A DNA stretch of 51,994 nt from an uncultured Bacteroidales bacterium (GTDB taxonomy: Bacteria; Bacteroidota; Bacteroidia; Bacteroidales; P3), in contig CAMVMX010000019.1 of assembly GCA_947168665.1 (NCBI GenBank), positions 1 through 51,994 of the forward strand. Direction: 5' to 3'. Under the pieces are notes generated by a model that worked only from the letters and a program-made list of their open reading frames with translations, did no database searches and was not told where the DNA came from. This document shows positions 43,033 to 51,339 of this stretch, in pieces (the stretch's first letter is position 1; every line of letters begins with the position of its first letter). Both the position numbers and the translations under genes were made by a program.

Positions 43033-45129
43033 ATGAAAAAGACAGTATTAATTGCAGGACTGGCCGCCGCCACCCTGCTCACAACAGGATGTAAAAAAAA
43101 CATGGACAATCCCTTCTTCTCACAATGGGGAACCCCCTATGAAATCCCCGACTTCGGCAAAATCAAGACCGAACACTACATGCCCGCCTTCGAAGAAGGC
43201 ATGAAACAACAAATGGCCGAAATCGACGCCATCGTCAACAACCCCGAAGCCCCCACCTTCGCCAACACCATCGAAGCCTACGAATACAGCGGGCAACTCC
43301 TCAACACCGTCTCCGGCGTCTTCTTCAACCTCAGCGAATGCGAAAACAGCGACGCCATGGAAGCCATCGCCGAAGAGGTGACCCCCAAACTCTCCGCCCA
43401 CGGCGACAACATCGCCCTCAACGCCAAACTCTTCCAGCGCATCAAAGCCGTCTACGACCAGCGCGACGCCCTCGGCCTCAACCCCGAGCAGGCTCGCCTC
43501 CTCGACGAGACCTACAAAGGCTTCGTCCGCAGCGGCGCCAACGTCCCGGCCGACAAGCAGCAGCGCTTCCGCCAGCTCAACGAGCAGATAGCCTCCCTCA
43601 CCCTCCGCTTCGCCCAGAACGTACTCAAAGCCACCAACGCCTACCAGCTCGTCCTCGACACCGCGCCCGCCGGCCTCACCGCCGACCAGATTGCCGCCGC
43701 CCGCGAAGCCGCCAACGCCGACTCCGCCACCGCCGGCAAACTCGTCTTCAAACTCAACCTCCCCAGCTGGGAACCCTTCATGCAGAACTGCGCCGACCGC
43801 ACCCTCCGCCAGCAAATGTGGCAAGCCTACGCCTCCCGCTGCAACGGCGGCGACTACGACAACACCAAAATCATCGACACCCTCGTCAACCTCCGCCTCG
43901 AGCGCGCCAACATCCTCGGCTTCAAAACCCACGCCGACTACGTCCTCGACGACTGCCTCGCCAAGACCCCCCAGGCCGTCAACGACTGCCTCATGCAAAT
44001 CTGGACCCCCGCCCTCGCCAAAGCCAAGCAAGAATGCGCCGAATACCAGAAAATGATCCTCGCCGACGATCCCTCCGCCCAACTCCAGCCCTGGGACTGG
44101 CGCTACTATAGCGAAAAACTCCGCAAAGCCAAATACGACCTCGACGACGACCTCGTCCGCCCCTACTTCAGCCTCGACAACGTGCGCGAGGGAGCCTTCG
44201 CCACCGCCACCAAACTCTACGGCATCACCTTCCGCGAAAACAACACCCTCCCCTCCTACAACCCCGAAGCCCACGCCTACGAAGTGCTCGACGGCGACCG
44301 CGTCATCGGCATCCTCTACATGGACTTCCACCCACGCGCCAGCAAGCGCAGCGGCGCCTGGATGACCGAATTCCGCGGCCAGAAAATCGACCGCGACGGC
44401 AACAACGTCATCCCCATCATCCAAGTCGTCTGCAACTTCACCAAACCCACCGCCGACAAACCCTCGCTCCTCAACTTCGACGAGAGCGAAACCCTCTTCC
44501 ACGAATTCGGCCACGCCCTCCACGGCCTCCTCAGCAAATGCCACTACCCCTCGCTCGCCGGCACCAACGTCCCGCGCGACTTCGTCGAACTCCCCTCCCA
44601 AATCATGGAAAACTGGTGCCGCCACCCGCAAGTCATGAAAACCTACGCCCGCCACTACCAGACCGGCGAGGCCATCCCCGACGAACTCATCGCCAAGATA
44701 GCCGCCGCCCAGACCTACGGCCAAGGCTTCATCAACACCGAACTCCTCGCCGCCTCACTCCTCGACATGGCCTACCACACCGTCGCCACCCCGCAACACA
44801 TCAACCCCAACACCTTCGAAGCTGACTACCTCAACGGCATCGGACTCATACCCCAAATCATCAGCCGCTACAAAAGCCCCTACTTCCAGCACATCTTCAC
44901 CACCGGCTACGACGCCGGCTACTACAGCTACACCTGGACCGCCATCCTCGACCACGACGCCTTCGCAGCCTTCACCGAGAGCGGCGACCTCTACAACCCC
45001 GTCCTCGCCAAGAAATTCCGCCACATCCTCGAGAGCGGCAACACCGCCGACCCCATGCAGATGTACCTCGACTTCCGCGGCCAGCAACCCAGCGTCACAC
45101 CCCTCCTCAAAGACCGCGGCCTCATCTGA
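43033..45129 (+). CDS. M3 family oligopeptidase, lipoprotein (Dcp-like)
   Basis: A 698-residue zinc peptidase of the thimet/Dcp family. Signal MKKTVLIAGLAAATLLTTGC with lipid-anchored Cys, so it acts outside the cytoplasm. Family features: WGTPYEIPDFGKIKTEHYMP at the mature start, the zinc motif TLFHEFGHALHGLL, VELPSQIMENW as the third-ligand region and the substrate-site YYSYTWTAILDHDAF. It should cleave dipeptides from the C-terminus of short peptides. Full length for Dcp. Strong C-bias in third codon positions produces a long spurious antisense frame. Confidence 0.95.
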   Translation: MKKTVLIAGLAAATLLTTGCKKNMDNPFFSQWGTPYEIPDFGKIKTEHYMPAFEEGMKQQMAEIDAIVNNPEAPTFANTIEAYEYSGQLLNTVSGVFFNLSECENSDAMEAIAEEVTPKLSAHGDNIALNAKLFQRIKAVYDQRDALGLNPEQARLLDETYKGFVRSGANVPADKQQRFRQLNEQIASLTLRFAQNVLKATNAYQLVLDTAPAGLTADQIAAAREAANADSATAGKLVFKLNLPSWEPFMQNCADRTLRQQMWQAYASRCNGGDYDNTKIIDTLVNLRLERANILGFKTHADYVLDDCLAKTPQAVNDCLMQIWTPALAKAKQECAEYQKMILADDPSAQLQPWDWRYYSEKLRKAKYDLDDDLVRPYFSLDNVREGAFATATKLYGITFRENNTLPSYNPEAHAYEVLDGDRVIGILYMDFHPRASKRSGAWMTEFRGQKIDRDGNNVIPIIQVVCNFTKPTADKPSLLNFDESETLFHEFGHALHGLLSKCHYPSLAGTNVPRDFVELPSQIMENWCRHPQVMKTYARHYQTGEAIPDELIAKIAAAQTYGQGFINTELLAASLLDMAYHTVATPQHINPNTFEADYLNGIGLIPQIISRYKSPYFQHIFTTGYDAGYYSYTWTAILDHDAFAAFTESGDLYNPVLAKKFRHILESGNTADPMQMYLDFRGQQPSVTPLLKDRGLI

Positions 45130-45152
45130 CGCCCACCCGTCACCCCGACCCC

Positions 45153-45193
45153 AATGCGTCCGTATGCCGCCAACCCCGGTATACGGACGCATT
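45153..45193 (+). terminator. Terminator of the M3 peptidase gene
   Basis: AATGCGTCCGTAT / ATACGGACGCATT, 13-bp perfect arms with a 15-base loop, 24 bases after the stop codon. Only a weak T/A tail follows. Confidence 0.65.
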
Positions 45194-45239
45194 CAAATAA
45201 AACAATAATTACAGACAACCACTAAAAAAACAAACCACC

Positions 45240-45446
45240 ATGGACAACAACATCCGCAAACTCACCCGCAGCACCACCGACCGCCGCTTAGGCGGCGTCT
45301 GCGGCGGCCTGGCGCAATACCTCAGCGTCGACCCCACCGTCATCCGCATCCTCTTCCTCATCGCCTTCCTCTGCGGCGGCTTCGGCTTCTGGGCCTACCT
45401 CATCATCTGGATCGCCGCCCCCGAAGACAACCGCCTCCACCCCTGA
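45240..45446 (+). CDS. PspC-domain membrane protein
   Basis: A 68-residue protein consisting of one PspC domain: KLTRSTTDRRLGGVCGGLAQ followed by YLSVDPTVIRILFLIAFLCG, then a membrane hairpin FGFWAYLIIWIAAPED. In other bacteria PspC senses membrane stress. No other psp genes are nearby. An array of repeats begins right after it. Confidence 0.92.
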   Translation: MDNNIRKLTRSTTDRRLGGVCGGLAQYLSVDPTVIRILFLIAFLCGGFGFWAYLIIWIAAPEDNRLHP

Positions 45447-45473
45447 TCCCCCCACCCCTCATCTACAATTGCT

Positions 45474-46090
45474 GCATACACAGACCCGCCACCGCGACCT
45501 CCCCTCTTTAGAGGGGCCGGGGGTATGTATCCCCTTTTTACTTCATACCCCCGACCCCTTTCTATCATACCCCCCGGCTTCGCCGTACCCCTTTGGGAAA
45601 GGGGATGGGAGGGTTGACGCGGTTGGCCTCTTACTTTGGTTGGGGAGGGCTTACATGGTATGTTCCTCCCTTTGAATACAATTGTTGTATGTCCCAACCC
45701 GCCACCGCGACCTCCCCTCTTTAGAGGGGCCGGGGGTATGTCTATCACTTTTTTTCATACCCCTCGCTACTTCATACCCCCAGCCCCTTTCAAAAGGGGA
45801 GGGCTGACGCGGTTGGCCTCTCCCCCTTGGATACAATTGTTGCATCTTCCAACCCGCCGCCGCGACCTCCCCTCTTTAGAGGGGCTGGGGGTATGTTTCT
45901 CCCTTTGGATGCAATTGCTGCATCCTCCAACCCGCCACCGCGACCTCCCCTCTTTAGAGGGGCCGGGGGTATGTCACTCCCTTTGGATGCAATTGTTGCA
46001 TCCTCCGGCCCGCCGCCGCGACCTCCCCTCTTTAGAGGGGCTGGGGGTATGTCACTCCCCTCTTCAGAGGGGCCGGGGGTATGTCACTGG
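45474..46090. repeat. REP-like repeat array (left cluster)
   Basis: Multiple copies of a GC-rich hairpin unit. In one orientation it reads CGACCTCCCCTCTTTAGAGG followed by GGCCGGGGGTATGT (copies from about 45494, 45707, 45861, 45939, 46018, and a short one at 46053). In the other it reads CATACCCCCAGCCCCTTTCA followed by AAAGGGGAGGGCTGACGCGG (45773) or a variant with an extra GGCTTCGCCGT (45566). Between copies lie related spacers of the type GATGCAATTGTTGCATCCTC. Open frames reading through it give a repeated peptide, which I take as artefact. Confidence 0.85.
45566..45818 (+). repeat. 253-bp direct repeat, left copy
   Basis: Matches 47704-47956 base for base without gaps at a constant offset of 2138, with about four mismatches that I can count. 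It contains two repeats of the reverse type and one of the forward type. The two copies bracket the DUF4143 ATPase gene. Confidence 0.9.
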
Positions 46091-46231
46091 CTTTGAGTAC
46101 AAATCCGTCCCAAGAAGACTCCGCAATATACGCTTCATTCAAAAGGCCATACCGCCCGGGAAGCCACTTGCCACACCCATGCCCACTGCACTCAGAGCCA
46201 GACATTTGACCCATCCCCCACTCCCTGCAGT

Positions 46232-46277
46232 CCAAATTCACCAACAAAAACCAGCCAAATTCACCAATAAAAACCAG
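46232..46277. repeat. 23-bp tandem duplication upstream of the ATPase
   Basis: CCAAATTCACCAACAAAAAC followed by CAG, then a second copy with one change (C to T), followed by a third decayed start (CCAAATTACACAATAAAC). It lies 58-103 bases before the ATPase start. Confidence 0.6.
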
Positions 46278-46334
46278 CCAAATTACACAATAAACAATCT
46301 GGAATGCCGTTATACACCTCAAAGACACACTGCT

Positions 46335-47609
46335 ATGAACACCTACAAACCACGGATTGCCGACACACTGCTCCGCGACCGGCTCCTTTCGGCTGGCGCA
46401 GTCCTGATTCAAGGACCCAAATGGTGCGGCAAGACCACCACAGCCGAACAGATTGCATCCAGCACGCTCTATCTCGACGACCCCGACACCATCGGCGAGA
46501 ACCTACAGATGGCCTCCACCGCCGCCCGCAGACTACTTGCCGGCCCTGCACCCCGCCTCATTGACGAATGGCAGCTCGCCCCTCAGCTGTGGGATGCCGT
46601 GCGCTTCGAGGTCGACCACCGCGACAACCATCTTGGCCAATTCATCCTCACCGGCTCCGCCGTCCCGCCCGACCCCGTCCGGCTCAGACATACCGGCACC
46701 GGCCGTTTCGCCTGGCTCACCATGCGCACCATGTCGCTCTGGGAGTCCGGCGACTCGTCGGGCGAAGTCTCGCTGGCCGCACTCTTCAATGGAGCCGAAG
46801 CCCAAGGGGGCGGCACGAAAATGGAAATAGAGCAACTGGCACACCTTATCTGCCGGGGTGGGTGGCCCGGCGCACTCGGCTTGCCCACTGCCGCCGCCCT
46901 ACAGCAGGCCTACAACTACCTTGACGCCGTGGCCGAGAGCGACATCTCGCGCGTCGACGGCACCCGCCGCAACCCCGCCTTCGCCCTGCGCCTGATGCGC
47001 AGCTACGCCCGCCACCAAGGCAGCCAGGCCTCCATCGCCACCATTATAAACGACATGTCCGCCCACGACTCCGCACTAAGCCCCGGCACCACCGACTCCT
47101 ACCTCCGGGCCCTGCAGATGATTTTTGTCACCGACGACCTGCCCGCCTGGAACCCCAACCTGCGGAGCAAAACCGCCATCCGCACCGCCGACACTCGTTA
47201 CTTCACCGACCCCTCCATCGCCGCCGCCGCTCTCGGCCTCGGCCCCAACGACCTCCTCGACGACCTCAACACCATGGGGCTACTCTTCGAAACCATGGCC
47301 ATCCGCGACCTACGAACCTATGCCGACGCCCTCAACGGACACCTCTTCCACTATCGCGACAAGACAGGCCTCGAATGCGACGCCGTCATCCACCTGCGCA
47401 ACGGCCAGTACGGCCTCGTCGAAATCAAGCTGGGGGGCGACCACTTGATTGAAGAAGGGGCGCACACCCTCTGCTCACTCGAAAACAAGATTGACCCCAC
47501 CAAAATGCCCGCGCCAGCTTTCAAGATAGTGCTGGTCGGTGTCGGCCGCTACGTCTACCGCCGTCCCGATGGTGTCGTCGTCGTCCCCATTTCCTGCCTG
47601 AAAGACTGA
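46335..47609 (+). CDS. AAA ATPase with DUF4143 domain
   Basis: A 424-residue protein; ATG 46335 gives the family N-terminus MNTYKPRIADTLLRDRLLSA. P-loop IQGPKWCGKTTTAEQI, DDPDTIGENLQM, Walker-B-like PRLIDEWQLAPQLWD and sensor GQFILTGSAVPPD belong to the AAA_14 module. The C-terminal DUF4143 part (LLFETMAIRDLRTYADALNG, HLFHYRDKTGLECDAVIHLR and YGLVEIKLGG) resembles a PD-(D/E)xK nuclease core (D-x-n-ExK). Such proteins are very common and mobile in gut Bacteroidales; their role is unknown, with suggestions of nucleic-acid or transport functions. The gene is enclosed by 253-bp direct repeats. Confidence 0.92.
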   Translation: MNTYKPRIADTLLRDRLLSAGAVLIQGPKWCGKTTTAEQIASSTLYLDDPDTIGENLQMASTAARRLLAGPAPRLIDEWQLAPQLWDAVRFEVDHRDNHLGQFILTGSAVPPDPVRLRHTGTGRFAWLTMRTMSLWESGDSSGEVSLAALFNGAEAQGGGTKMEIEQLAHLICRGGWPGALGLPTAAALQQAYNYLDAVAESDISRVDGTRRNPAFALRLMRSYARHQGSQASIATIINDMSAHDSALSPGTTDSYLRALQMIFVTDDLPAWNPNLRSKTAIRTADTRYFTDPSIAAAALGLGPNDLLDDLNTMGLLFETMAIRDLRTYADALNGHLFHYRDKTGLECDAVIHLRNGQYGLVEIKLGGDHLIEEGAHTLCSLENKIDPTKMPAPAFKIVLVGVGRYVYRRPDGVVVVPISCLKD

Positions 47610-47639
47610 GATAAATCCGCAATTGATACATGCGTGATG

Positions 47640-47958
47640 CCGCGTCTCTCGTTTTTTTCATACCCCCGTACCCCTTTCTTTCATACCCCCGACCCTTTTC
47701 TTTCATACCCCCCGGCTTCGCCGTACCCCTTTGGGAAAGGGGATGGGAGGGCTGACGCGGTTGGCCTCTTACTTTGGTTGGGGAGGGCTTACATGGTATG
47801 TTCCTCCCTTTGAATACAATTGTTGTATGTCCCAACCCGCCACCGCGACCTCCCCTCTTTAGAGGGGCCGGGGGTATGTCTATCACTTTTTTTCATACCC
47901 CTCGCTACTTCATACCCCCGACCCCTTTCAAAAGGGGAGGGCTGGCGCGGTTGGCCGC
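47640..47958. repeat. REP-like repeat cluster (middle), including the right 253-bp copy
   Basis: Several reverse-type units and fragments (CATACCCCCGTACCCCTTTC at 47665, then near 47690 and 47704, and 47911) and one forward unit (about 47845). Positions 47704-47956 are the right copy of the 253-bp direct repeat. Confidence 0.85.
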
Positions 47959-47959
47959 T

Positions 47960-48377
47960 TGTTATGGATGATGAGGGCTTGGGCTGTGGGGATGGGAGGG
48001 ATGGCGCGGTTGGCCTCTGGCTTTGGGTCGGGTGGGAATTGGGACAGGGGGGTATTGGGTGAGGGGCTGGTGGGGGGTTGGGGCGGTTGGGGGGTGGGCG
48101 GGGGGTGCGCGTTCATCGCTAAAAAAGCGATGAAGGCGCGGCGAAGGCGCGGGGAAGGGGCGGGAGTTTTTTTGGTGGTTGGGTGGTGGGGGGGGTGAGG
48201 TTGGTTGTTGAGGTTGGTTAGTGGGTTGGTGGTTGGGGTTAGTTGGGGGGTTGGTGGTTGAGGTCAGTTAGGGGGTGCGGGGGTGGTTGGGGCGGGCGGG
48301 AGATCGGGGGGAAAGAAACGGGGAAAAGAAAGGGGAAAAAGAAACGGGGGGGAAAGAAAGGGAGGCCGGGGGAAAGA
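47960..48377. other. G-rich low-complexity tract, no gene
   Basis: The plus strand is dominated by runs of three to seven G separated by short T/A-containing spacers, then GGGGAAAGAAAC-like purine repeats. Frames through it give Gly/Trp/Arg-rich strings and are not credible genes. It could form G-quadruplexes on the plus strand. Confidence 0.6.
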
Positions 48378-48412
48378 AACGGGGGCGTCCTTCTGCGAAG
48401 GACGCCCCCGTT
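48378..48412 (-). terminator. Terminator of the fimbrillin-like lipoprotein operon
   Basis: AACGGGGGCGTCCTTC / GAAGGACGCCCCCGTT, 16-bp perfect arms with a TGC loop, followed on the minus strand by TCTTTCC. It lies 30 bases after the stop at 48442. Confidence 0.8.
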
Positions 48413-48441
48413 GTGGGTTTGGGGATAGATGCTGTTATGCT

Positions 48442-50361
48442 TTATTCTTCAACAGTTGCAACATCTCTTACGAGACGGACAGCACCCCATATATTAGCGC
48501 CTTGTCCGTTCTGTACATAGGCACTCCTATCCCAACTATATGATAAGGAATAATGGTCGCAACCAGAAACGATACTGCCTGTCATATTCGGTCCACCTTC
48601 GTTGACAGATTGCAGATATACAGTCATTGCTGTACCACCAGTACCTCCAGAATGATTCTGGTCAAAAGCTTCACTGTAGTGCGAAGCAGTCCAATAGTGA
48701 GCCTGACAAAAATGGTGTGTTGCATCATTGGAGACATCCTCAGTCAGCGGAAGAAAGATGAGGCCGTCCTTTTCCATTTGGGCAAACTTCTCTTTGTCGC
48801 AAATAATCCAGTCTTGGCCATTAAGGTCCCATTCACTGGGTTCAGCGCTTGTGGTCGTAAGGTGATTTATTGCAGTGGGTGTGGCTAAACCCAAGGCATT
48901 CCATTTGGTCAGTGTGTAATCGTCTGGAACCAAGAGGAGGCCTAAGACATGGTGGGCATAGGGATGATGTTGCCATGGTTGACCTTGGTCATGCCAAAAC
49001 ACCTCACTGGTTCTGATGGCGACGGGCAGGAAGCGAACTTCTTGATTGCCGACGATAAACTGGGTGTGGCGGGCATGGAGCAGGACGAACCACTCGGTGC
49101 CGCTCAGGGTTCTCCACGGGCTGTTGGCGCCAAACACTTTGCCGTAGTCGATGAAGTTGGCATCACTCGTGACACTGGCGTAGTTGGCGTTGGCATTTTT
49201 GCCGTAGTCGGAGCCGGCTATGCTCCAGCGGAACATATCCCATTCGTGGCCTGCCGAGCCGAACTGGTCGGGGGTGTAGGTGCCGCCATGCAGGAGTTCG
49301 TATTGCTGGGAGGCGAACTGCCAGTTGGTGTTCACGTACTGGAGGTTGCCGGAGGAGATGTAGACCTGGCTCACGTTATCGCCATTGCAGTCAACCACAG
49401 TGGTGAAAACACCGCTCTTTTGCTTAAGGTTGAAGGTGACACCAGCGAAAGAGACGGGCTGGATGCGGTTGCGGGTGATGGGGATGGTGGTGTTTTTCCA
49501 GCTCTTGGTGCAGGAGCGGCCTTGGTCGTCGACCAGGGTGAGCTTGAAGCCTTTGTAGCTGTTTTGGGGGAGGTAAATGTAGAAGTAGCGGTTCTGGGTG
49601 CTGAGGTCAACGGGGTTGTAGTGGGTGAGGGTGACGGAGTGTTTGGTGATGTCGGAGGCCTCTTTGGGGGTGAGGACGGGGTTTAGGTCGCCGTCCCACG
49701 AGACATCGAACAGGCCGGAGACCTGCTTGCCCTCGATTGACTCGAATTTGATGGATTTGATTCTCATGTTACGCTGGCCAAAGTCTAAGCGCAGGATGCC
49801 GCAGAGGCTTTTGTAGTGGTAGTTGGTGTCGGGAGCTTTGCAGGCCACGGGGAAACGGGTGAGCTGAAGTTTTGCGAGACGCTCTTCGGTGCCGTCTTCG
49901 TTGTCCAGAATCTGCTGGGGCTTGAGTTCGATGGTGAAAACGGGGTCGGCGTTGTCAGAGGCGGCAGGACGGATGTACTGGCTGGTACGGGCCGGGACAA
50001 CGAAGGTGGGATAGAAGGAGTAGCGGGTGACGGTTTGGTCGAGGGCGGCGACGGCATCGCTCGGCTGGTCGGTGGAAGCGGTCATGTTGAAATCGTGGCT
50101 GTACTCAATCTCGCCGTTGGGGCCGTGGGGAACGGCACGGTATTCGTGGTAGTTGAGGGAGTGGTCCCACATACCGACTTTGTCGGTGCTCTTCCAAACA
50201 AAGGACGACCCGGTGTAATAGAGTTTCTCGCCGTTGTCTTCCATGACGGGGGCTTCGAAGTTGGCAGTGACGATATGGTCACTGTACGACTCCTTTTTAC
50301 AGGAGGTCATCGCTGCAATGCTCAGAGTCATGAGCAGCAAGCATACTGTACGAAATTTCAT
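48442..50361 (-). CDS. Fimbrillin-like surface lipoprotein with FISUMP-like C-terminus
   Basis: A 639-residue lipoprotein: signal MKFRTVCLLLMTLSIAAMTSC with anchored Cys. Residues 25-320 resemble Bacteroidota fimbrillin/Mfa-like domains (YYTGSSFVWKSTDKVGMWD, TRYSFYPTFVVPAR, YHYKSLCGILRLDF, RNRIQPVSFAGVTF). Residues from about 325 hold a second globular part with Trp-rich segments (GHEWDMFRWSIAGSDYG, LSGTEWFVLL, HYWTASHYSE) ending in GAVRLVRDV, as in FISUMP/formylglycine-enzyme-like surface domains. A surface adhesin or fibre component is likely. The small gene at 50396 lies 34 bases upstream in the same direction. Confidence 0.78.
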   Translation of the reverse strand: MKFRTVCLLLMTLSIAAMTSCKKESYSDHIVTANFEAPVMEDNGEKLYYTGSSFVWKSTDKVGMWDHSLNYHEYRAVPHGPNGEIEYSHDFNMTASTDQPSDAVAALDQTVTRYSFYPTFVVPARTSQYIRPAASDNADPVFTIELKPQQILDNEDGTEERLAKLQLTRFPVACKAPDTNYHYKSLCGILRLDFGQRNMRIKSIKFESIEGKQVSGLFDVSWDGDLNPVLTPKEASDITKHSVTLTHYNPVDLSTQNRYFYIYLPQNSYKGFKLTLVDDQGRSCTKSWKNTTIPITRNRIQPVSFAGVTFNLKQKSGVFTTVVDCNGDNVSQVYISSGNLQYVNTNWQFASQQYELLHGGTYTPDQFGSAGHEWDMFRWSIAGSDYGKNANANYASVTSDANFIDYGKVFGANSPWRTLSGTEWFVLLHARHTQFIVGNQEVRFLPVAIRTSEVFWHDQGQPWQHHPYAHHVLGLLLVPDDYTLTKWNALGLATPTAINHLTTTSAEPSEWDLNGQDWIICDKEKFAQMEKDGLIFLPLTEDVSNDATHHFCQAHYWTASHYSEAFDQNHSGGTGGTAMTVYLQSVNEGGPNMTGSIVSGCDHYSLSYSWDRSAYVQNGQGANIWGAVRLVRDVATVEE

Positions 50362-50395
50362 TTTGTAAAATATTAAAAGTTAAACTTGGTTGACA

Positions 50396-50617
50396 TTAAA
50401 AAGCGGGACGGCTGGTTTGGTTTCTGAAAATTCCGCCACCAAAACGGCCTACATCTTCCTCGCTACCATCATCATCGCCATCGCCAGGGATGATGATTGG
50501 GTTATCTGTGCCCGGGTTCTCCAAATCCCAGGAACCGGCATAGCCGTTCTCAATGGTAAATCTTACTACTTTGATTGTGGGCTCTTGGTAGAGCCGGAAA
50601 ACTTTTGATGTTTTCAT
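50396..50617 (-). CDS. Small protein upstream of the surface lipoprotein
   Basis: A 73-residue protein: MKTSKVFRLYQEPTIKVVRF, then TIENGYAGSWDLENPGTDNP and an Asp/Gly-rich end. Short proteins with this 'Y.EP.I.VV.F..E' start followed by an acidic Gly-rich tail are often found beside surface lipoproteins in Bacteroidales. No signal peptide. Function unknown. It precedes the fimbrillin-like gene by 34 bases, so the two form an operon. Confidence 0.65.
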   Translation of the reverse strand: MKTSKVFRLYQEPTIKVVRFTIENGYAGSWDLENPGTDNPIIIPGDGDDDGSEEDVGRFGGGIFRNQTSRPAF

Positions 50618-50976
50618 AATTTGAATATGTTTTGTGATTTTTATTTATAGTGAAATTAGCGTTATATGTCTTGTTTTAAATCTTTTACGATTGATTGCCC
50701 ATGTTGGATTGGCAGTACAAAAATACGCATATATTTTCATTCCATCAATTTTTGGATTGAAAATTTCGAATAAAAAAAATGTTAATCATTGGAGAGTGCT
50801 AATTACCAGCGTGTTGCCGCCGTGGCGGCGGCACGGGGGCAGCGGCGCGGCTTCCAAGTCCGAAAAACGGGGCCCGCGAGGGGCGCAAAGCGGCGTTTGG
50901 GACGGGGGCCGCCGGGCGGAGGAGAAAAAAAGTGGCGTTGGAAGACAGCGGGTTGCGCCGTTTTGCGAAAAAAAAT
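50618..50976. other. Intergenic, no gene recognised
   Basis: AT-rich next to the small gene, then GC-rich with a GTTGCCGCCGTGGCGGCGGC stretch (about 50813-50832, CCGCC/GGCGG hairpin). Frames here are low-complexity Arg/Gly strings. The end leads into the tRNA promoter. Confidence 0.4.
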
Positions 50977-51007
50977 TTTGCCGGATGGAAAAAAGTTCGT
51001 ACTTTTG
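50977..51007 (+). promoter_or_regulatory. Promoter of the tRNA-Val pair
   Basis: TTTG (50977-50980), exactly 19 bases, then TACTTTTG (51000-51007). A full match to the Bacteroidota consensus, about 50 bases before the first tRNA. Confidence 0.8.
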
Positions 51008-51055
51008 CAACCGCTTTCGAGAGAGAGGAGAGTGCCGCAAAGGCAAAAAAAGCAT

Positions 51056-51130
51056 GATCTGTTAGCTCAGTTGGTTTAGAGCGCTTGCTTGACAGGCAAG
51101 AGGTCAACAGTTCAAATCTGTTACAGATCA
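51056..51130 (+). tRNA. tRNA-Val (anticodon GAC)
   Basis: Acceptor GATCTGT/ACAGATC with discriminator A, D arm GCTC/GAGC, anticodon arm CTTGC-TTGACAG-GCAAG giving GAC, T arm AACAG-TTCAAAT-CTGTT. No encoded CCA. Confidence 0.93.
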
Positions 51131-51179
51131 CGACGGCAGCAGACGGGGGCGCGAAAAGCCTCCGCTTGTTTTGTGCGAC

Positions 51180-51254
51180 GGTCTGTTAGCTCAGTTGGTT
51201 CAGAGCGCTTCCTTCACACGGAAGAGGTCGACAGTTCGAATCTGCCACAGACCA
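51180..51254 (+). tRNA. tRNA-Val (anticodon CAC)
   Basis: Acceptor GGTCTGT/ACAGACC with discriminator A, D arm GCTC/GAGC, anticodon arm CTTCC-TTCACAC-GGAAG giving CAC, T arm GACAG-TTCGAAT-CTGCC with one A-C mismatch. It lies 49 bases after the first tRNA-Val, so both come from one transcript. Confidence 0.92.
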
Positions 51255-51261
51255 CAGTAAG

Positions 51262-51281
51262 AGTCCCTGCTTCGCAGGGGC
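51262..51281 (+). terminator. Terminator of the tRNA-Val pair
   Basis: AGTCCCTGC-TT-CGCAGGGGCT-type hairpin followed by TTTTTTTA. It ends the tRNA transcript. Confidence 0.88.
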
Positions 51282-51339
51282 TTTTTTTATATGTCTGGAT
51301 TGTTTTTTTGGGGGGGGCTGGCGCGGGTGGCCTCTTGCT

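Noticed and set aside
43120..44724. 534-residue open frame opposite the M3 peptidase gene
   Set aside because: Antisense shadow: repetitive Val/Gly/Glu/Asp composition produced by C-ending codons on the true strand.
45474..46090. Repeat array that at first resembles a CRISPR
   Set aside because: The spacers are themselves related to each other, spacing is irregular, units occur in both orientations and no cas gene is nearby.
45636..46334. Upstream extension of the ATPase frame with a repeated Pro/Leu/Gly peptide
   Set aside because: It translates REP-like repeats; the ATPase family N-terminus starts at 46335.
51056..51254. tRNA-Val genes as an integration site
   Set aside because: Both tRNAs are intact and no partial tRNA copy or integrase is visible nearby.
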